The notes beneath the pieces are model-generated. The model was not told the DNA's origin. It did no database searches and saw only the letters and a program-made list of their open reading frames with translations. Of a stretch of 64,000 nt of DNA, positions 19,801 through 26,597 are shown piece after piece. This DNA comes from Chitinophaga vietnamensis (GTDB lineage Bacteria; Bacteroidota; Bacteroidia; Chitinophagales; Chitinophagaceae): positions 170,449-234,448 of the forward strand of contig NZ_CABHMS010000010.1 of NCBI RefSeq assembly GCF_902167635.1, read 5' to 3'. Position numbers and translations under genes: made by a program. Each line of letters opens with the position of its first letter. Within the stretch, counting starts at the first letter, position 1.

Positions 19801-20192
19801 GGCAAACGCTGGCCCAAACCCTGGTCACTACACCGGTGAAAGATACCATCCTCTCCATCGTGAGAAATAACCCGGTATTCACCAACCTGAAAGTGATCAC
19901 GGATCAAAACTACACCGTAGCCAGCAATGACTATATCATCATCGTCAAAGGCATGACCGCCACCCGTACGATCACGCTGCCACCGGTAGCATCCAGCACG
20001 AACCGAATGCTTATCATCAACCAGTTCTCGCCGTCGCAAACATTGCAGTTCGACCAGAACATCCAGTACTCGGACGGTACGCAATCCAATTCGCTGCTCT
20101 CGTCGTTCGCGGGAGGAGCCACCGGCGGCGCACTCAAAGTAACGCTGGTATCCGACGGTACCACCTGGTATGTTGTAAGCTACACGTTCTAA
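13878..20192 (+). CDS. Giant secreted protein with 20 near-identical modules
   Basis: A 2104-residue protein. After a signal peptide (LLTCFFLLALTAKAQ) comes VGVGTTTPDASAALDV, a motif typical of Bacteroidota fibre-like proteins. Residues 192-1927 are 20 tandem modules of 90 residues (type A, with VLQMTSRSIKDSLIKS) or 82 residues (type B, with NMVTNNKVIRDSIFNN), all sharing GFIDLYDINGNVLAKSDSSV, FKHFKIGVNS and RDSVSTVVLDSLN. The order is AAAAABABBAAABAABABBB plus a partial module. The final ~150 residues are unique (TITLPPVASSTNRMLIINQF ... TTWYVVSYTF) and look like a beta-rich tip. No type A or CHU_C sorting domain is seen. An adhesin or fibre role is likely but inferred; the modules match no family I can name. 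Confidence 0.9.
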   Translation: MIRKLYLLLTCFFLLALTAKAQVGVGTTTPDASAALDVTAADKGVLVPRIALRDVMDPYPVAVAPAKGLLVFNTAAGVKGGNGAGFYYWSGADGNPANKWIYVGGDFLTEITNNKVLRDSIINLIKSSGQNMRSKSNKLVIAGGDSSVLKPVWLDIDMKALLTDSLFRDTVISLIRSRDIRKDSVGKSGFIDLYDSNGNVLSRADSSVLKYFRIGVNSRGLRDSVSTVVLDSLNRGRVRDSVLQMTSRNIKDSLIKSTTFRDSMFVNLRGKADSVGKRGFIDLYDANGNVLSRADSSVFKHFKIGVNSQGFRDSVSTVVLDSLNKGRVRDSVLQMTSRNIKDSLIKSNTFRDSMFVNLRGKADSVGKRGFIDLYDINGNVLAKSDSSVFKHFKIGVNSLAFRDSVSTVVLDSLNKGRVRDSVLQMTSRSIKDSLIKSNTFRDSMFVNLRGKADSVGKRGFIDLYDINGNVLAKSDSSVFKHFKIGVNSQGFRDSVSTVVLDSLNRGRVRDSVLQMTSRSIKDSLIKSNTFRDSMFVNLRGKADSVGKRGFIDLYDINGNVLAKSDSSVFKHFKIGVNSQGFRDSVSTVVLDSLNRGRVRDSVLQMTSRSIKDSLIKSTTFRDSMFVNLRSKADSVGKRGFIDLYDINGNVLAKSDSSVFKHFKIGVNSLAFRDSVSTVVLDSLNKGRVRDSIVNMVTNNKVIRDSIFNNLRGKADSVGKRGFIDLYDINGNVLAKSDSSVFKHFKIGVNSLAFRDSVSTVVLDSLNRGRVRDSVLQMTSRSIKDSLIKSTTFRDSMFVNLRGKADSVGKRGFIDLYDINGNVLAKSDSSVFKHFKIGVNSQGFRDSVSTVVLDSLNKGRVRDSIVNMVTNNKVIRDSIFNNLRGKADSVGKRGFIDLYDINGNVLAKSDSSVFKHFKIGVNSQGFRDSVSTVVLDSLNKGRVRDSIVNMVTNNKVIRDSIFNNLRGKADSVGKRGFIDLYDINGNVLAKSDSSVFKHFKIGVNSQGFRDSVSTVVLDSLNRGRVRDSVLQMTSRSIKDSLIKSTTFRDSMFVNLRSKADSVGKRGFIDLYDINGNVLAKSDSSVFKHFKIGVNSLAFRDSVSTVVLDSLNKGRVRDSVLQMTSRSIKDSLIKSTTFRDSMFVNLRSKADSVGKRGFIDLYDINGNVLAKSDSSVFKHFKIGVNSLAFRDSVSTVVLDSLNKGRVRDSVLQMTSRSIKDSLIKSTTFRDSMFVNLRGKADSVGKRGFIDLYDINGNVLAKSDSSVFKHFKIGVNSLAFRDSVSTVVLDSLNKGRVRDSIINMVTNNKVIRDSIFNNLRGKADSVGKRGFIDLYDINGNVLAKSDSSVFKHFKIGVNSQGFRDSVSTVVLDSLNKGRVRDSVLQMTSRSIKDSLIKSTTFRDSMFVNLRSKADSVGKRGFIDLYDINGNVLAKSDSSVFKHFKIGVNSLAFRDSVSTVVLDSLNKGRVRDSVLQMTSRSIKDSLIKSTTFRDSMFVNLRSKADSVGKRGFIDLYDINGNVLAKSDSSVFKHFKIGVNSLAFRDSVSTVVLDSLNKGRVRDSIVNMVTNNKVIRDSIFNNLRGKADSVGKRGFIDLYDLNGNVLAKSDSSVFKHFKIGVNSLAFRDSVSTVVLDSLNKGRVRDSVLQMTSRSIKDSLIKSTTFRDSMFVNLRSKADSVGKRGFIDLYDINGNVLAKSDSSVFKHFKIGVNSLAFRDSVSTVVLDSLNKGRVRDSIVNMVTNNKVIRDSIFNNLRGKADSVGKRGFIDLYDINGNVLAKSDSSVFKHFKIGVNSLAFRDSVSTVVLDSLNKGRVRDSIINMVTNNKVIRDSIFNNLRGKADSVGKRGFIDLYDINGNVLAKSDSSVFKHFKIGVNSKAFRDSVSTVVLDSLNKGRVRDSIINMVTNNKVIRDSIFNNLRGKADSVGKRGFIDLYDINGNVLSKADSSVFKHFKIGVNSKTYRDSTKQVIIDSLGSQQVRQTLAQTLVTTPVKDTILSIVRNNPVFTNLKVITDQNYTVASNDYIIIVKGMTATRTITLPPVASSTNRMLIINQFSPSQTLQFDQNIQYSDGTQSNSLLSSFAGGATGGALKVTLVSDGTTWYVVSYTF
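14451..19658 (+). repeat. Array of 12 x 270-bp and 8 x 246-bp coding repeats
   Basis: Unit starts, taken at the ga(c/t)-tat codons of the LYD motif, are 14451, 14721, 14991, 15261, 15531, 15801, 16047, 16317, 16563, 16809, 17079, 17349, 17619, 17865, 18135, 18405, 18651, 18921, 19167, 19413, with a partial copy at 19659. The two lengths differ by 24 bp because of alternative internal segments. Units are not identical in DNA: many third codon positions differ (for example gatagt/gatagc, ctcaac/ttgaat) while the protein hardly changes. Variable residues recur at fixed places (NSLAF or NSQGF; LRGK or LRSK; LNKG or LNRG). Confidence 0.95.
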
Positions 20193-20203
20193 CAAGGAAA
20201 AGC

Positions 20204-21898
20204 ATGAACATGATCAAACTATTATTCAGCAGGCAACGCAGGCACACAATAACAGCAGTCGCATTACTGGCAGGAGCGCTCAGCGCTTCTGCCCAGACTG
20301 CTGTCAACAAAGGCACGTTGCACGTGAACCCGAATACCATCGTGTATTTCGGGGATCATTTCTCGAATGATGGTAATTACTATAACGATGGCCAGGTCAC
20401 CTTCTCTGCCAATCTTACCAACAACGGAAGTATGTCAACTGCCGATACCGGCACCACCTTCTTCAGGGGCAAGAACCTGCAACTGATCAACGGCGCCGCG
20501 CCGGTATCCCTTTTCAATGCGTGGATGAGCAACAGCATGCAGGGCATATCCTACGAACTGGATGATGAGATGGGCATCCGCAAGAATATGTATTTTAATA
20601 ATGGCGTGGTAAAAACGACCGACAAAGGCTGGGTCACCTTCTTCAACGGCGCCCGCGCCCTCGGCGCATCAGACAATAGCCACGTTTCCGGTAAAGTGAA
20701 GAAAACCGGTAACGAGCCATTCATGTACCCGATTGGTAACGATCAGTACTATCGCCCTGCCGGCATCAGCGCGCCCGCCAGCGCCACGGAAACCATTGCT
20801 GCCGCTTACTTCTACCGGGATGGTAATTTTTCTCCCTATGATCCCCGCATCACCGATGGTAAAACCGGAAAAGTGAACATAGGGGAATATTGGGTGATGG
20901 ACCGCGAAGCTGGCAGCACGCCCGTAACCGTTACCCTCACCTGGAACGCAGATAAAACACATACCATTGTAACCTCGCTGCCAGCACTGCTGATGGCCCG
21001 CTGGGACGGACAACAATGGGTGAGCGAAGGCGGGAAAGACGCGAGCGGCAACGAACGCGCCGGATCGCTCAACAGCGGCCATGCACTCGCCACTCTAGGC
21101 CCGCTCACTTTCTCCGAACTGCTCCGCCAGGCGCTTATCGGCCTCGCGCAGATCGCCAGCGAACCGCAATTGCAGCCGGATCAAACGTATACCGTCACCA
21201 TCACGCTCATACTACGTAACATGGGCAATGTGCCGCTGGACAGCGTGATGCTCACCCATAATCTCGCTAACACCTTCCCATATCCGATGAAGTTCAGAAG
21301 ATCGGGGCAGATCTCCCAAAGCGGCGACCTGGTGCAGAACGATGGCTTCGATGGTAATGCAGATATACAGCTACTCAAAGCACTTAGTACCATCGCGCCA
21401 CAACAACAGGATACCGTGAGCTTCACGCTCAATATCTCGCCGGAAGGCCGCTATGGCACCTTCTACAGTTCTGCACAGGTGTCTGGTAAAAACGGCGACG
21501 TAGTGGTGAAAGATATTTCGAATGATAAAACCATCCTGCCGCCGAATAACAACGGCGACCCAACGGCTTATAACGATCCTACGCCCATCACCCTGCAACC
21601 CTTGAAACTGAAGATACCGGAAGGTATCTCGCCCAACGGTGATGGCCGCAACGACCGCTTCGTGATCGAAGGCCTCGATCCCAATGCCAAAGTGGATATG
21701 AAAATATTCAACCGCTGGGGCGATGCAGTATATGAAAATGCAGATTATCAAAACGACTGGGATGGCCGCTGTAACCGCGGGCTCCGCATTGGCGACCAAC
21801 TGCCCGATGGTACTTACTATTACGTGATCACCATCAGCGACAGAACCCAGTCTAACAAGATACAACGTTTCGTAGGCTTCCTGACACTGATGCGTTAA
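20204..21898 (+). CDS. Secreted protein with CHU_C (gliding/T9SS type B) sorting domain
   Basis: A 564-residue protein with a signal peptide (about 1-31, ending SASAQ), a beta-rich N-terminal half (repeated N-x-G strands such as NDGNYYNDGQVTF), a DUF11-like immunoglobulin-type domain (YTVTITLILRNMGNVPLDSV), and a C-terminal CHU_C domain (GISPNGDGRNDRFVIEGL ... MKIFNRWGDAVYENADY ... LPDGTYYYVI). The CHU_C domain directs export by the type IX system and surface attachment. It lies 11 bp after the giant repeat gene and may serve as its surface anchor or partner; that is inferred from position. Confidence 0.92.
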   Translation: MNMIKLLFSRQRRHTITAVALLAGALSASAQTAVNKGTLHVNPNTIVYFGDHFSNDGNYYNDGQVTFSANLTNNGSMSTADTGTTFFRGKNLQLINGAAPVSLFNAWMSNSMQGISYELDDEMGIRKNMYFNNGVVKTTDKGWVTFFNGARALGASDNSHVSGKVKKTGNEPFMYPIGNDQYYRPAGISAPASATETIAAAYFYRDGNFSPYDPRITDGKTGKVNIGEYWVMDREAGSTPVTVTLTWNADKTHTIVTSLPALLMARWDGQQWVSEGGKDASGNERAGSLNSGHALATLGPLTFSELLRQALIGLAQIASEPQLQPDQTYTVTITLILRNMGNVPLDSVMLTHNLANTFPYPMKFRRSGQISQSGDLVQNDGFDGNADIQLLKALSTIAPQQQDTVSFTLNISPEGRYGTFYSSAQVSGKNGDVVVKDISNDKTILPPNNNGDPTAYNDPTPITLQPLKLKIPEGISPNGDGRNDRFVIEGLDPNAKVDMKIFNRWGDAVYENADYQNDWDGRCNRGLRIGDQLPDGTYYYVITISDRTQSNKIQRFVGFLTLMR

Positions 21899-21917
21899 TG
21901 TTTAAATGATAGAAGAG

Positions 21918-22538
21918 ATGAGAGCGATTTTTTTTCTGTTTATGTTGATACCGGTGCTACTCCGTGCACAGTCGCCAGTGCCCGCCAACGTGAAAGTGGC
22001 CACTGGCAAGAAAACGCCGGCACGCGGCGCCATGGATATCAACGGCAGCCTGTTCATTTCAGGTAAACTGTTCGTAGAGAACATGGGCAGCGCCGACAGA
22101 CAAACACCATTGATCGGTATCACCAGCAATAACCAGATCGTAAAGGTGGCGCCACAAAGCGGCCGTAACGTAACGCCCATCAATATGGTCTCTTATGAAC
22201 TGAAAAATGTGAACCTCGATTGGGTGAATGATTTCGATACAAAAATATCCAGTACGGACTACGTGGTAACGATTGCAGCGTATGATCTGAAAGACCCTGT
22301 ATTACTGGCTTATGGCAGGGCTATGGCGCCCCTCCGTATTGAAACCTGGCAGGATAATAATACCAACACCTGGCACCTGGCGGCCGATTACGTAGGTACG
22401 GCGCCTACCGTAAACAGCACCTGGACACTGTTTCTGCTGGTGATGAACAAAAGCATCGCGAAAACATTGCCCGCCATCACAGAAAATTTTAACGGCAAAG
22501 ATACCCTCACCGCGGCGGCATCGCCCAGCGGCCTTTGA
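21918..22538 (+). CDS. Small secreted protein, paralogue 1 of 3
   Basis: A 206-residue protein with a signal peptide (MRAIFFLFMLIPVLLRAQS), then the motif TPARGAMDINGSLFISGKLF and PLIGITSNNQIVKV. The start at 21918 gives a regular signal peptide; an ATG at 21906 would put two acidic residues in front. It is homologous to the two genes that follow: all have the MDING/LDING box, a variable middle of predicted strands with NTWHLAADYVG, and a C-terminus ending in PSGL. No enzyme motif is seen. It is part of the surface operon. Confidence 0.85.
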   Translation: MRAIFFLFMLIPVLLRAQSPVPANVKVATGKKTPARGAMDINGSLFISGKLFVENMGSADRQTPLIGITSNNQIVKVAPQSGRNVTPINMVSYELKNVNLDWVNDFDTKISSTDYVVTIAAYDLKDPVLLAYGRAMAPLRIETWQDNNTNTWHLAADYVGTAPTVNSTWTLFLLVMNKSIAKTLPAITENFNGKDTLTAAASPSGL

Positions 22539-22559
22539 TCATTAAAACGCTTGACCGAT

Positions 22560-23174
22560 ATGAAAAGATATTATATACTATTGATCATCTTCCTTGCCAT
22601 CACTCATGGTTTGCAGGCCCAAAGCAAGCCTGCGGTGGGCGTGGGCAAGATGAACCCGCGGCAGGAACTCGATATCAACGGCGATACCTATATCAAAGAT
22701 ATCTTACAAATAGACAGCATCGCTACCACCAACAGCCGTGTGCCTTTGCTGGGCATCAGCCAGAACAACGAGATCGTAAAGATATTGACCCGCAGCGGCA
22801 ACACCACCTCCTTCAACTTCCTGACGTATTCCTTATCGAATATCGGCGGACAAGGAGACAACGTCACCGACTTCGATACCGGCATCGATACTACCGATTT
22901 CGTACTGTCCATCGCCGGGTATACGTTCAACAAAAAGATCACGCTCACCACCGATAACAAAGTACCACCGCTGAAGATACGCCTGTTCCCGAGCGGCAGC
23001 ACCTGGCATATCAACCTCGATTATGTAGGAGGCAGCTCGGCAGAAGGTAACGGCACCTGGCAAATCAGTATCCTGGCGGTTAACAAGATCGTTGCCAGCA
23101 TGCTCAGCCCGGTGTCGGTAGACCTGGGAGGAAGAAATTCAGGTAGCGCCCCCGGGCCGCCCAGTGGTATTTGA
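22560..23174 (+). CDS. Small secreted protein, paralogue 2 of 3
   Basis: A 204-residue protein. A signal peptide (MKRYYILLIIFLAITHGLQA) is followed by VGVGKMNPRQELDINGDTYI, PLLGISQNNEIVKIL, STWHINLDYVGG and a C-terminus ending PPSGI. ATG 22560 is preferred to an upstream in-frame TTG because it opens directly on the lysine-arginine signal sequence. The VGxG..PR..LDING box also occurs in the giant repeat protein, suggesting a common fibre-like origin. Function unknown. Confidence 0.86.
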   Translation: MKRYYILLIIFLAITHGLQAQSKPAVGVGKMNPRQELDINGDTYIKDILQIDSIATTNSRVPLLGISQNNEIVKILTRSGNTTSFNFLTYSLSNIGGQGDNVTDFDTGIDTTDFVLSIAGYTFNKKITLTTDNKVPPLKIRLFPSGSTWHINLDYVGGSSAEGNGTWQISILAVNKIVASMLSPVSVDLGGRNSGSAPGPPSGI

Positions 23175-23192
23175 ATGTAAAGTGTATTGCAG

Positions 23193-23804
23193 ATGAAAAG
23201 GATATTATTACTGTTTTTGATGAGTATCGCCATGAGCGCCGCCTGGGCGCAGGCGCCCAAAGTGGGACTAGGCGCCCGCACGCCACGCGGCACCTGGGAT
23301 GTTAACGGAAACGTATATACGAAAAATAAATTTTATGTTGATAGCATGCCGGTGGCCACCGGCAGCGTTGGATCATTAGGCATGCTCTCTACCGGAGAGA
23401 TCGTAAAGATCGCGACAGTGAACAATGCTTCTACCATCAGCCTCATCACCTATAACCTCAATAATGTAGCAGGCGCCAGGATCCGCGATTATGATACAAA
23501 GATCGACACCTCCAAATACATTGTCGCGATTGTGGGATTGGTATTCAGTAAATATGTGCGGCTGCCTACAGTGGCTGGCGCAATGGTGGAGCCGCCCATC
23601 ATCGCCAATGTTTTTGCAACATCCACTAACACCTGGCACCTGAATATGGACTACAGCGGCGCCACTACGGACGATGGCGGTAATGGCAACTGGAAAATAC
23701 AATTGTTGGTCATCAGTAAAAATATTGCCTCAGCTTTTCCGCTGATCAGCGTACCGTTCAACGGCGGCACCACAGGCTCGGCCTCGCCGCCCGCGGGTAT
23801 GTAA
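23193..23804 (+). CDS. Small secreted protein, paralogue 3 of 3
   Basis: A 203-residue protein with a signal peptide (MKRILLLFLMSIAMSAAWAQ), VGLGARTPRGTWDVNGNVYT, LGMLSTGEIVKIAT, TWHLNMDYSGA and a C-terminus ending PPAGM. ATG 23193 is used; the TTG two codons earlier is less likely. It is the last gene of the surface operon and is followed 81 bp later by a strong terminator hairpin. Sequence similarity to the two preceding genes is clear but moderate, so the duplication is old. Confidence 0.86.
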   Translation: MKRILLLFLMSIAMSAAWAQAPKVGLGARTPRGTWDVNGNVYTKNKFYVDSMPVATGSVGSLGMLSTGEIVKIATVNNASTISLITYNLNNVAGARIRDYDTKIDTSKYIVAIVGLVFSKYVRLPTVAGAMVEPPIIANVFATSTNTWHLNMDYSGATTDDGGNGNWKIQLLVISKNIASAFPLISVPFNGGTTGSASPPAGM

Positions 23805-23885
23805 AGTACTTATTGGCAGATACCCCCAAATACAAAGTCCTTTAGGCTGAAGTCTAGTAGATAGACTCAAGGGGACTTAACAGCT

Positions 23886-23920
23886 ACTCCGCCATTCCTG
23901 GCGGAGTTATTTTTTTATTT
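23886..23920 (+). terminator. Intrinsic terminator of the surface operon
   Basis: A perfect 8-bp GC-rich stem, actccgcc (23886-23893) with ggcggagt (23900-23907), with a 6-base loop and followed directly by tatttttttatttt. This is the clearest factor-independent terminator in the window and closes the operon 10748-23804. Confidence 0.85.
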
Positions 23921-24187
23921 TCGGATTTATTGATTTTGGGATTTTTGATTTAATGGGAGATTGTCTGGACCAGGATTAAACGGATTAATAAGATTTTCAT
24001 GATTTAACGCGAAGATCAACGAGGTTCCAGCCCTTGAAGCGCTTTGAGCGCTTCAAGGGCTTCTTCGCTTAAATCCGCCACCGTTGATCTTCTCATTAAA
24101 TCAGGAAAATCTTATTAATCCGTTTAATCCTGGTCCAGACAATCTCCTATTAAATCAAAAAATCCCAAAATCAAAAAATCCGAAAAT
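23917..24187. repeat. Dispersed palindromic element, copy 1
   Basis: A long inverted repeat of about 120-bp arms with few mismatches. The left arm (gattgtctggaccaggatta, then aacggattaataagatttt) reappears inverted at about 24102-24150. The centre is a 33-nt palindrome at 24029-24061 built from agcccttgaagcgct, a TTG-containing loop, and its complement. One flank reads gaagatcaacgaggttcc, the other tcttcgcttaaatc; copies 2 and 3 share both flanks. It lies between a plus-strand terminator and the convergent protease gene. Confidence 0.85.
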
Positions 24188-24217
24188 CATTATCATCCTG
24201 AGCAAGGAAAACCTTCG

Positions 24218-24994
24218 CTATTTCGGATATACGGAAGCTATGAAGCTTTTGTCGGTGGCGGATAATACAGCGTTCCAGCCAACAGAGAAGCCGTTGGTGG
24301 TGAAGCTGGCGTCAATCGGGTATTGCATGATGGAGGCCGGATCGTAGGCGCTGTATTGGGTTACCTGTGCGCTGTATTTGTAGAATACGTTGTAGTCTAC
24401 ATCTGATTGCGACCAGCCTTGCTGCGCATAGTAAGCATATACTACCGGTTTGTTCCATTGAATGTTGGCGGCAGGACTGGATTGTTCATGCGCCAGGCCA
24501 ATAGCATGGCCAAATTCGTGGGTAACGGTACGGGAAAATTCCCAGTCGGAAGTGCTGCTGTCGAACCAGCCGAAGTGAATAGATTCATCATTGCCCGGGG
24601 CGTAGGTCAGGGCATCAGTTCCGATGTACGACCAGGAGCTGTTATCGCTGGCGAAGTTCACTTTGAGGTCGGCGGCCTGGTTGTCGGCTACGAAAGAGAA
24701 CTTGATGTTGGCGTAGTTTTCCCACACCTTCGCATACGTTTGTACTTTGCTGCGCAGGAAAGTGCTGCCATTGAGGAATTTCACCCGGATCGTTTTGCCA
24801 TTGGCCCAGCGGGAGGCTTTTACGAGAACGCCTTCCGTCAAGGGTTTGCCGGCTTTGTTCACGGGTTTGTCGATACATACTTTTGCTTTGGATACGCTGG
24901 TAGCAGCGGGGGCGGGTACCTCAGACGATTTGTTGCATCCTGTAATGATGGCCACAGCCAGGCATACAGAATAGGTTAAGTGCTTCGTTTTCAT
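24218..24994 (-). CDS. Astacin-like zinc metalloprotease, lipoprotein
   Basis: A 258-residue protein. The signal peptide ends in a lipobox, AIITGC, so the mature protein is probably lipid-anchored. The catalytic zinc motif HEFGHAIGLAHE (His159, Glu160, His163, His169) and the Met-turn SIMQYP place it with astacin-type M12 metalloproteases. ATG at 24994 is preferred because it opens on MKTKHLTYSVCLAVA; longer in-frame starts add a non-signal extension. The stop codon is adjacent to the end of the palindromic element. Secreted or surface peptide-bond cleavage is the likely role. Confidence 0.9.
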   Translation of the reverse strand: MKTKHLTYSVCLAVAIITGCNKSSEVPAPAATSVSKAKVCIDKPVNKAGKPLTEGVLVKASRWANGKTIRVKFLNGSTFLRSKVQTYAKVWENYANIKFSFVADNQAADLKVNFASDNSSWSYIGTDALTYAPGNDESIHFGWFDSSTSDWEFSRTVTHEFGHAIGLAHEQSSPAANIQWNKPVVYAYYAQQGWSQSDVDYNVFYKYSAQVTQYSAYDPASIMQYPIDASFTTNGFSVGWNAVLSATDKSFIASVYPK

Positions 24995-25168
24995 GATCTG
25001 CTTTTTAAAAAGGGTGATAGATTTGGGTTGTACAAAATAGGTTTCCTTGCTCAGGCAGATATTGGGTTTCATCAAAGATAAAGGAAAATGTTATCGGGAG
25101 ATCGCAGCGGGATAATTTTTTGGGGAGAATAAAACAATGGATGATATGATTCGCTGTCCTGACTATTT

Positions 25169-25288
25169 TTAACGGATTACTTGCTGATCAAAGCCGCGGG
25201 TAATATCTTTCATGAAGGAATTGAGCGGGCGGATAGTTCCTTCCAGCTTCAGCACTACTACGCCATGGGCGGGCACTTTGAAATGCTG
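25169..25288 (-). pseudogene. Remnant of a glycoside hydrolase C-terminus
   Basis: Directly after the TAA of the gene ending at 25289, the same frame reads QHFKVPAHGVVVLKLEG and continues 23 more codons to a TAA at 25169-25171. The VPAHGVVVLKL phrase is the usual last strand of the C-terminal beta domain in alpha-galactosidases and related glycoside hydrolases of Bacteroidota. There is no upstream catalytic part and no start codon of its own. It looks like the tail of a lost gene left at a deletion or rearrangement junction. Recognition rests on one short motif. Confidence 0.5.
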
Positions 25289-26578
25289 TTACCCGGCCAG
25301 TACATCTATCAGCGACTTCACAAAAGCTGCGAGCAAAGGGGCGCCCATCACCAGCAGGTCCATCACTTTCTTGATCATAGGCACTGGCTCAAACACTTTT
25401 ACCTTTGCTTCTTCCGGTGGTAAAGCGGCCAGCATGGCCTGGTTGGAAGCATTTAACTGTAATTGCGCGGGCAAGTAGAATGCCATCAGTACAAATGTAT
25501 GCAGGATACCATAGAGGTATACTATTTCCATGCGGAAGTAATCGTGGCCGATGGTGGCGTTATAAGCCTTCACAAGATCGAGTGAGTTAAGAGCCGTATA
25601 GAACTGGCCGGTGGCGATCACCGCAAAGGTCATCGTAAGCGCGGCAATGAGAAAATAAATTTTGAAATTGTTATTAATCTCCAATAATTCGTCTTTGTGT
25701 GCGGCGATCGCATTGTTTTTGAGTATCCGTGCAGCTGCACCGGAACAGAATAGCATGCCGGCGAAGCAAAGCGCAACTGTAATGTATCCCAGCGGATTTA
25801 TCACCTTGAATATACTATTCATATTACTCATGAATAATTCGGGTTTTACAATAGCGGTATCATCGTTATATTTTAGTAGCCAGCGATAGAAGGCAATACA
25901 TACGACGGTAATCAATATTGCATATGGTATTTTCCATTTCAGCGGAAAGTTCTCTGTGTGAGAGAAGGTTTTATAGAGAAGGAAAAGTATCAGCAGTACG
26001 TAGAGAACTGTCTGTATCAGCAGTGATAATGCCCAAAAGCCGAAGTTGGGATATTTCAGGAAGAAACGATCGGAGTCCATATCTTTGAGCGGGAGCAAAA
26101 CAGTACAGGTGACGCTTTTGGTAATGAGGGAGCTGTCGGCATATATCACTGCTACTGGTTGTCTGTAGCTGCTATGGTTGGAATCAATCTTTACCAGGTC
26201 TCGGAGATTAAAGGAAGACGCCAGGCGTATACTTTTATCGGCGTACGCCTCCACAGCGCTATTGCTCATCGCGGCTACATACTCACGGGCATGTATCAAC
26301 GCAGTTCGTTGTTTTACCAGCAGACTGTCGATGGATTTTTTTCCGGCCGGTATCAAGGCGAAGTGCTGGCGCTCTTCGGCCAGCAGGTGGATAGGAACCG
26401 TGTCAATCAGTGCGCTGTCGATCACCGTGTTGATCACTTCTCTTGGCTCCCATCGGATCTCATGAAATTGTTTTTTCTCATCCTTGCCGTTAAGAATAAA
26501 TTCGAACGCAAACTTAAAGGTAGCAATACCAGCCACTACCAGCAGTAGTGGGAATAGTAAAGGACGAGTTTTTTGCAT
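25289..26578 (-). CDS. Multi-pass membrane protein of unknown function
   Basis: A 429-residue protein. One N-terminal membrane helix (about 8-28) is followed by a soluble region of about 150 residues and then about six helices (for example FWALSLLIQTVLYVLLILFL, IPYAILITVVCIAFYRWLL, IYFLIAALTMTFAVIATGQF, YLYGILHTFVLMAFYLPA). I recognise no family. It is the last gene of a three-gene minus-strand set (28202 to 25289) with gaps of 9 and 19 bp. The region after its stop reads into a glycoside hydrolase remnant in the same frame, so its 3' end lies at an apparent junction. Confidence 0.75.
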   Translation of the reverse strand: MQKTRPLLFPLLLVVAGIATFKFAFEFILNGKDEKKQFHEIRWEPREVINTVIDSALIDTVPIHLLAEERQHFALIPAGKKSIDSLLVKQRTALIHAREYVAAMSNSAVEAYADKSIRLASSFNLRDLVKIDSNHSSYRQPVAVIYADSSLITKSVTCTVLLPLKDMDSDRFFLKYPNFGFWALSLLIQTVLYVLLILFLLYKTFSHTENFPLKWKIPYAILITVVCIAFYRWLLKYNDDTAIVKPELFMSNMNSIFKVINPLGYITVALCFAGMLFCSGAAARILKNNAIAAHKDELLEINNNFKIYFLIAALTMTFAVIATGQFYTALNSLDLVKAYNATIGHDYFRMEIVYLYGILHTFVLMAFYLPAQLQLNASNQAMLAALPPEEAKVKVFEPVPMIKKVMDLLVMGAPLLAAFVKSLIDVLAG

Positions 26579-26597
26579 ATATACAGGTATGTAGCGT

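Noticed and set aside
13878-20192. Phage tail fibre gene belonging to a prophage
   Set aside because: The N-terminal box and tip resemble fibre proteins, but there are no phage structural, integrase or lysis genes around it, and it lies in an operon with PorP/SprF and CHU_C genes.
17502-20195. An 897-codon open frame on the minus strand opposite the giant repeat gene, and a 565-codon one at 13917-15614
   Set aside because: They arise because the repeated modules lack codons that read as stops on the other strand. They have no signal or start context, and the plus-strand protein has a signal peptide, a unique C-terminus and synonymous variation typical of a real gene.
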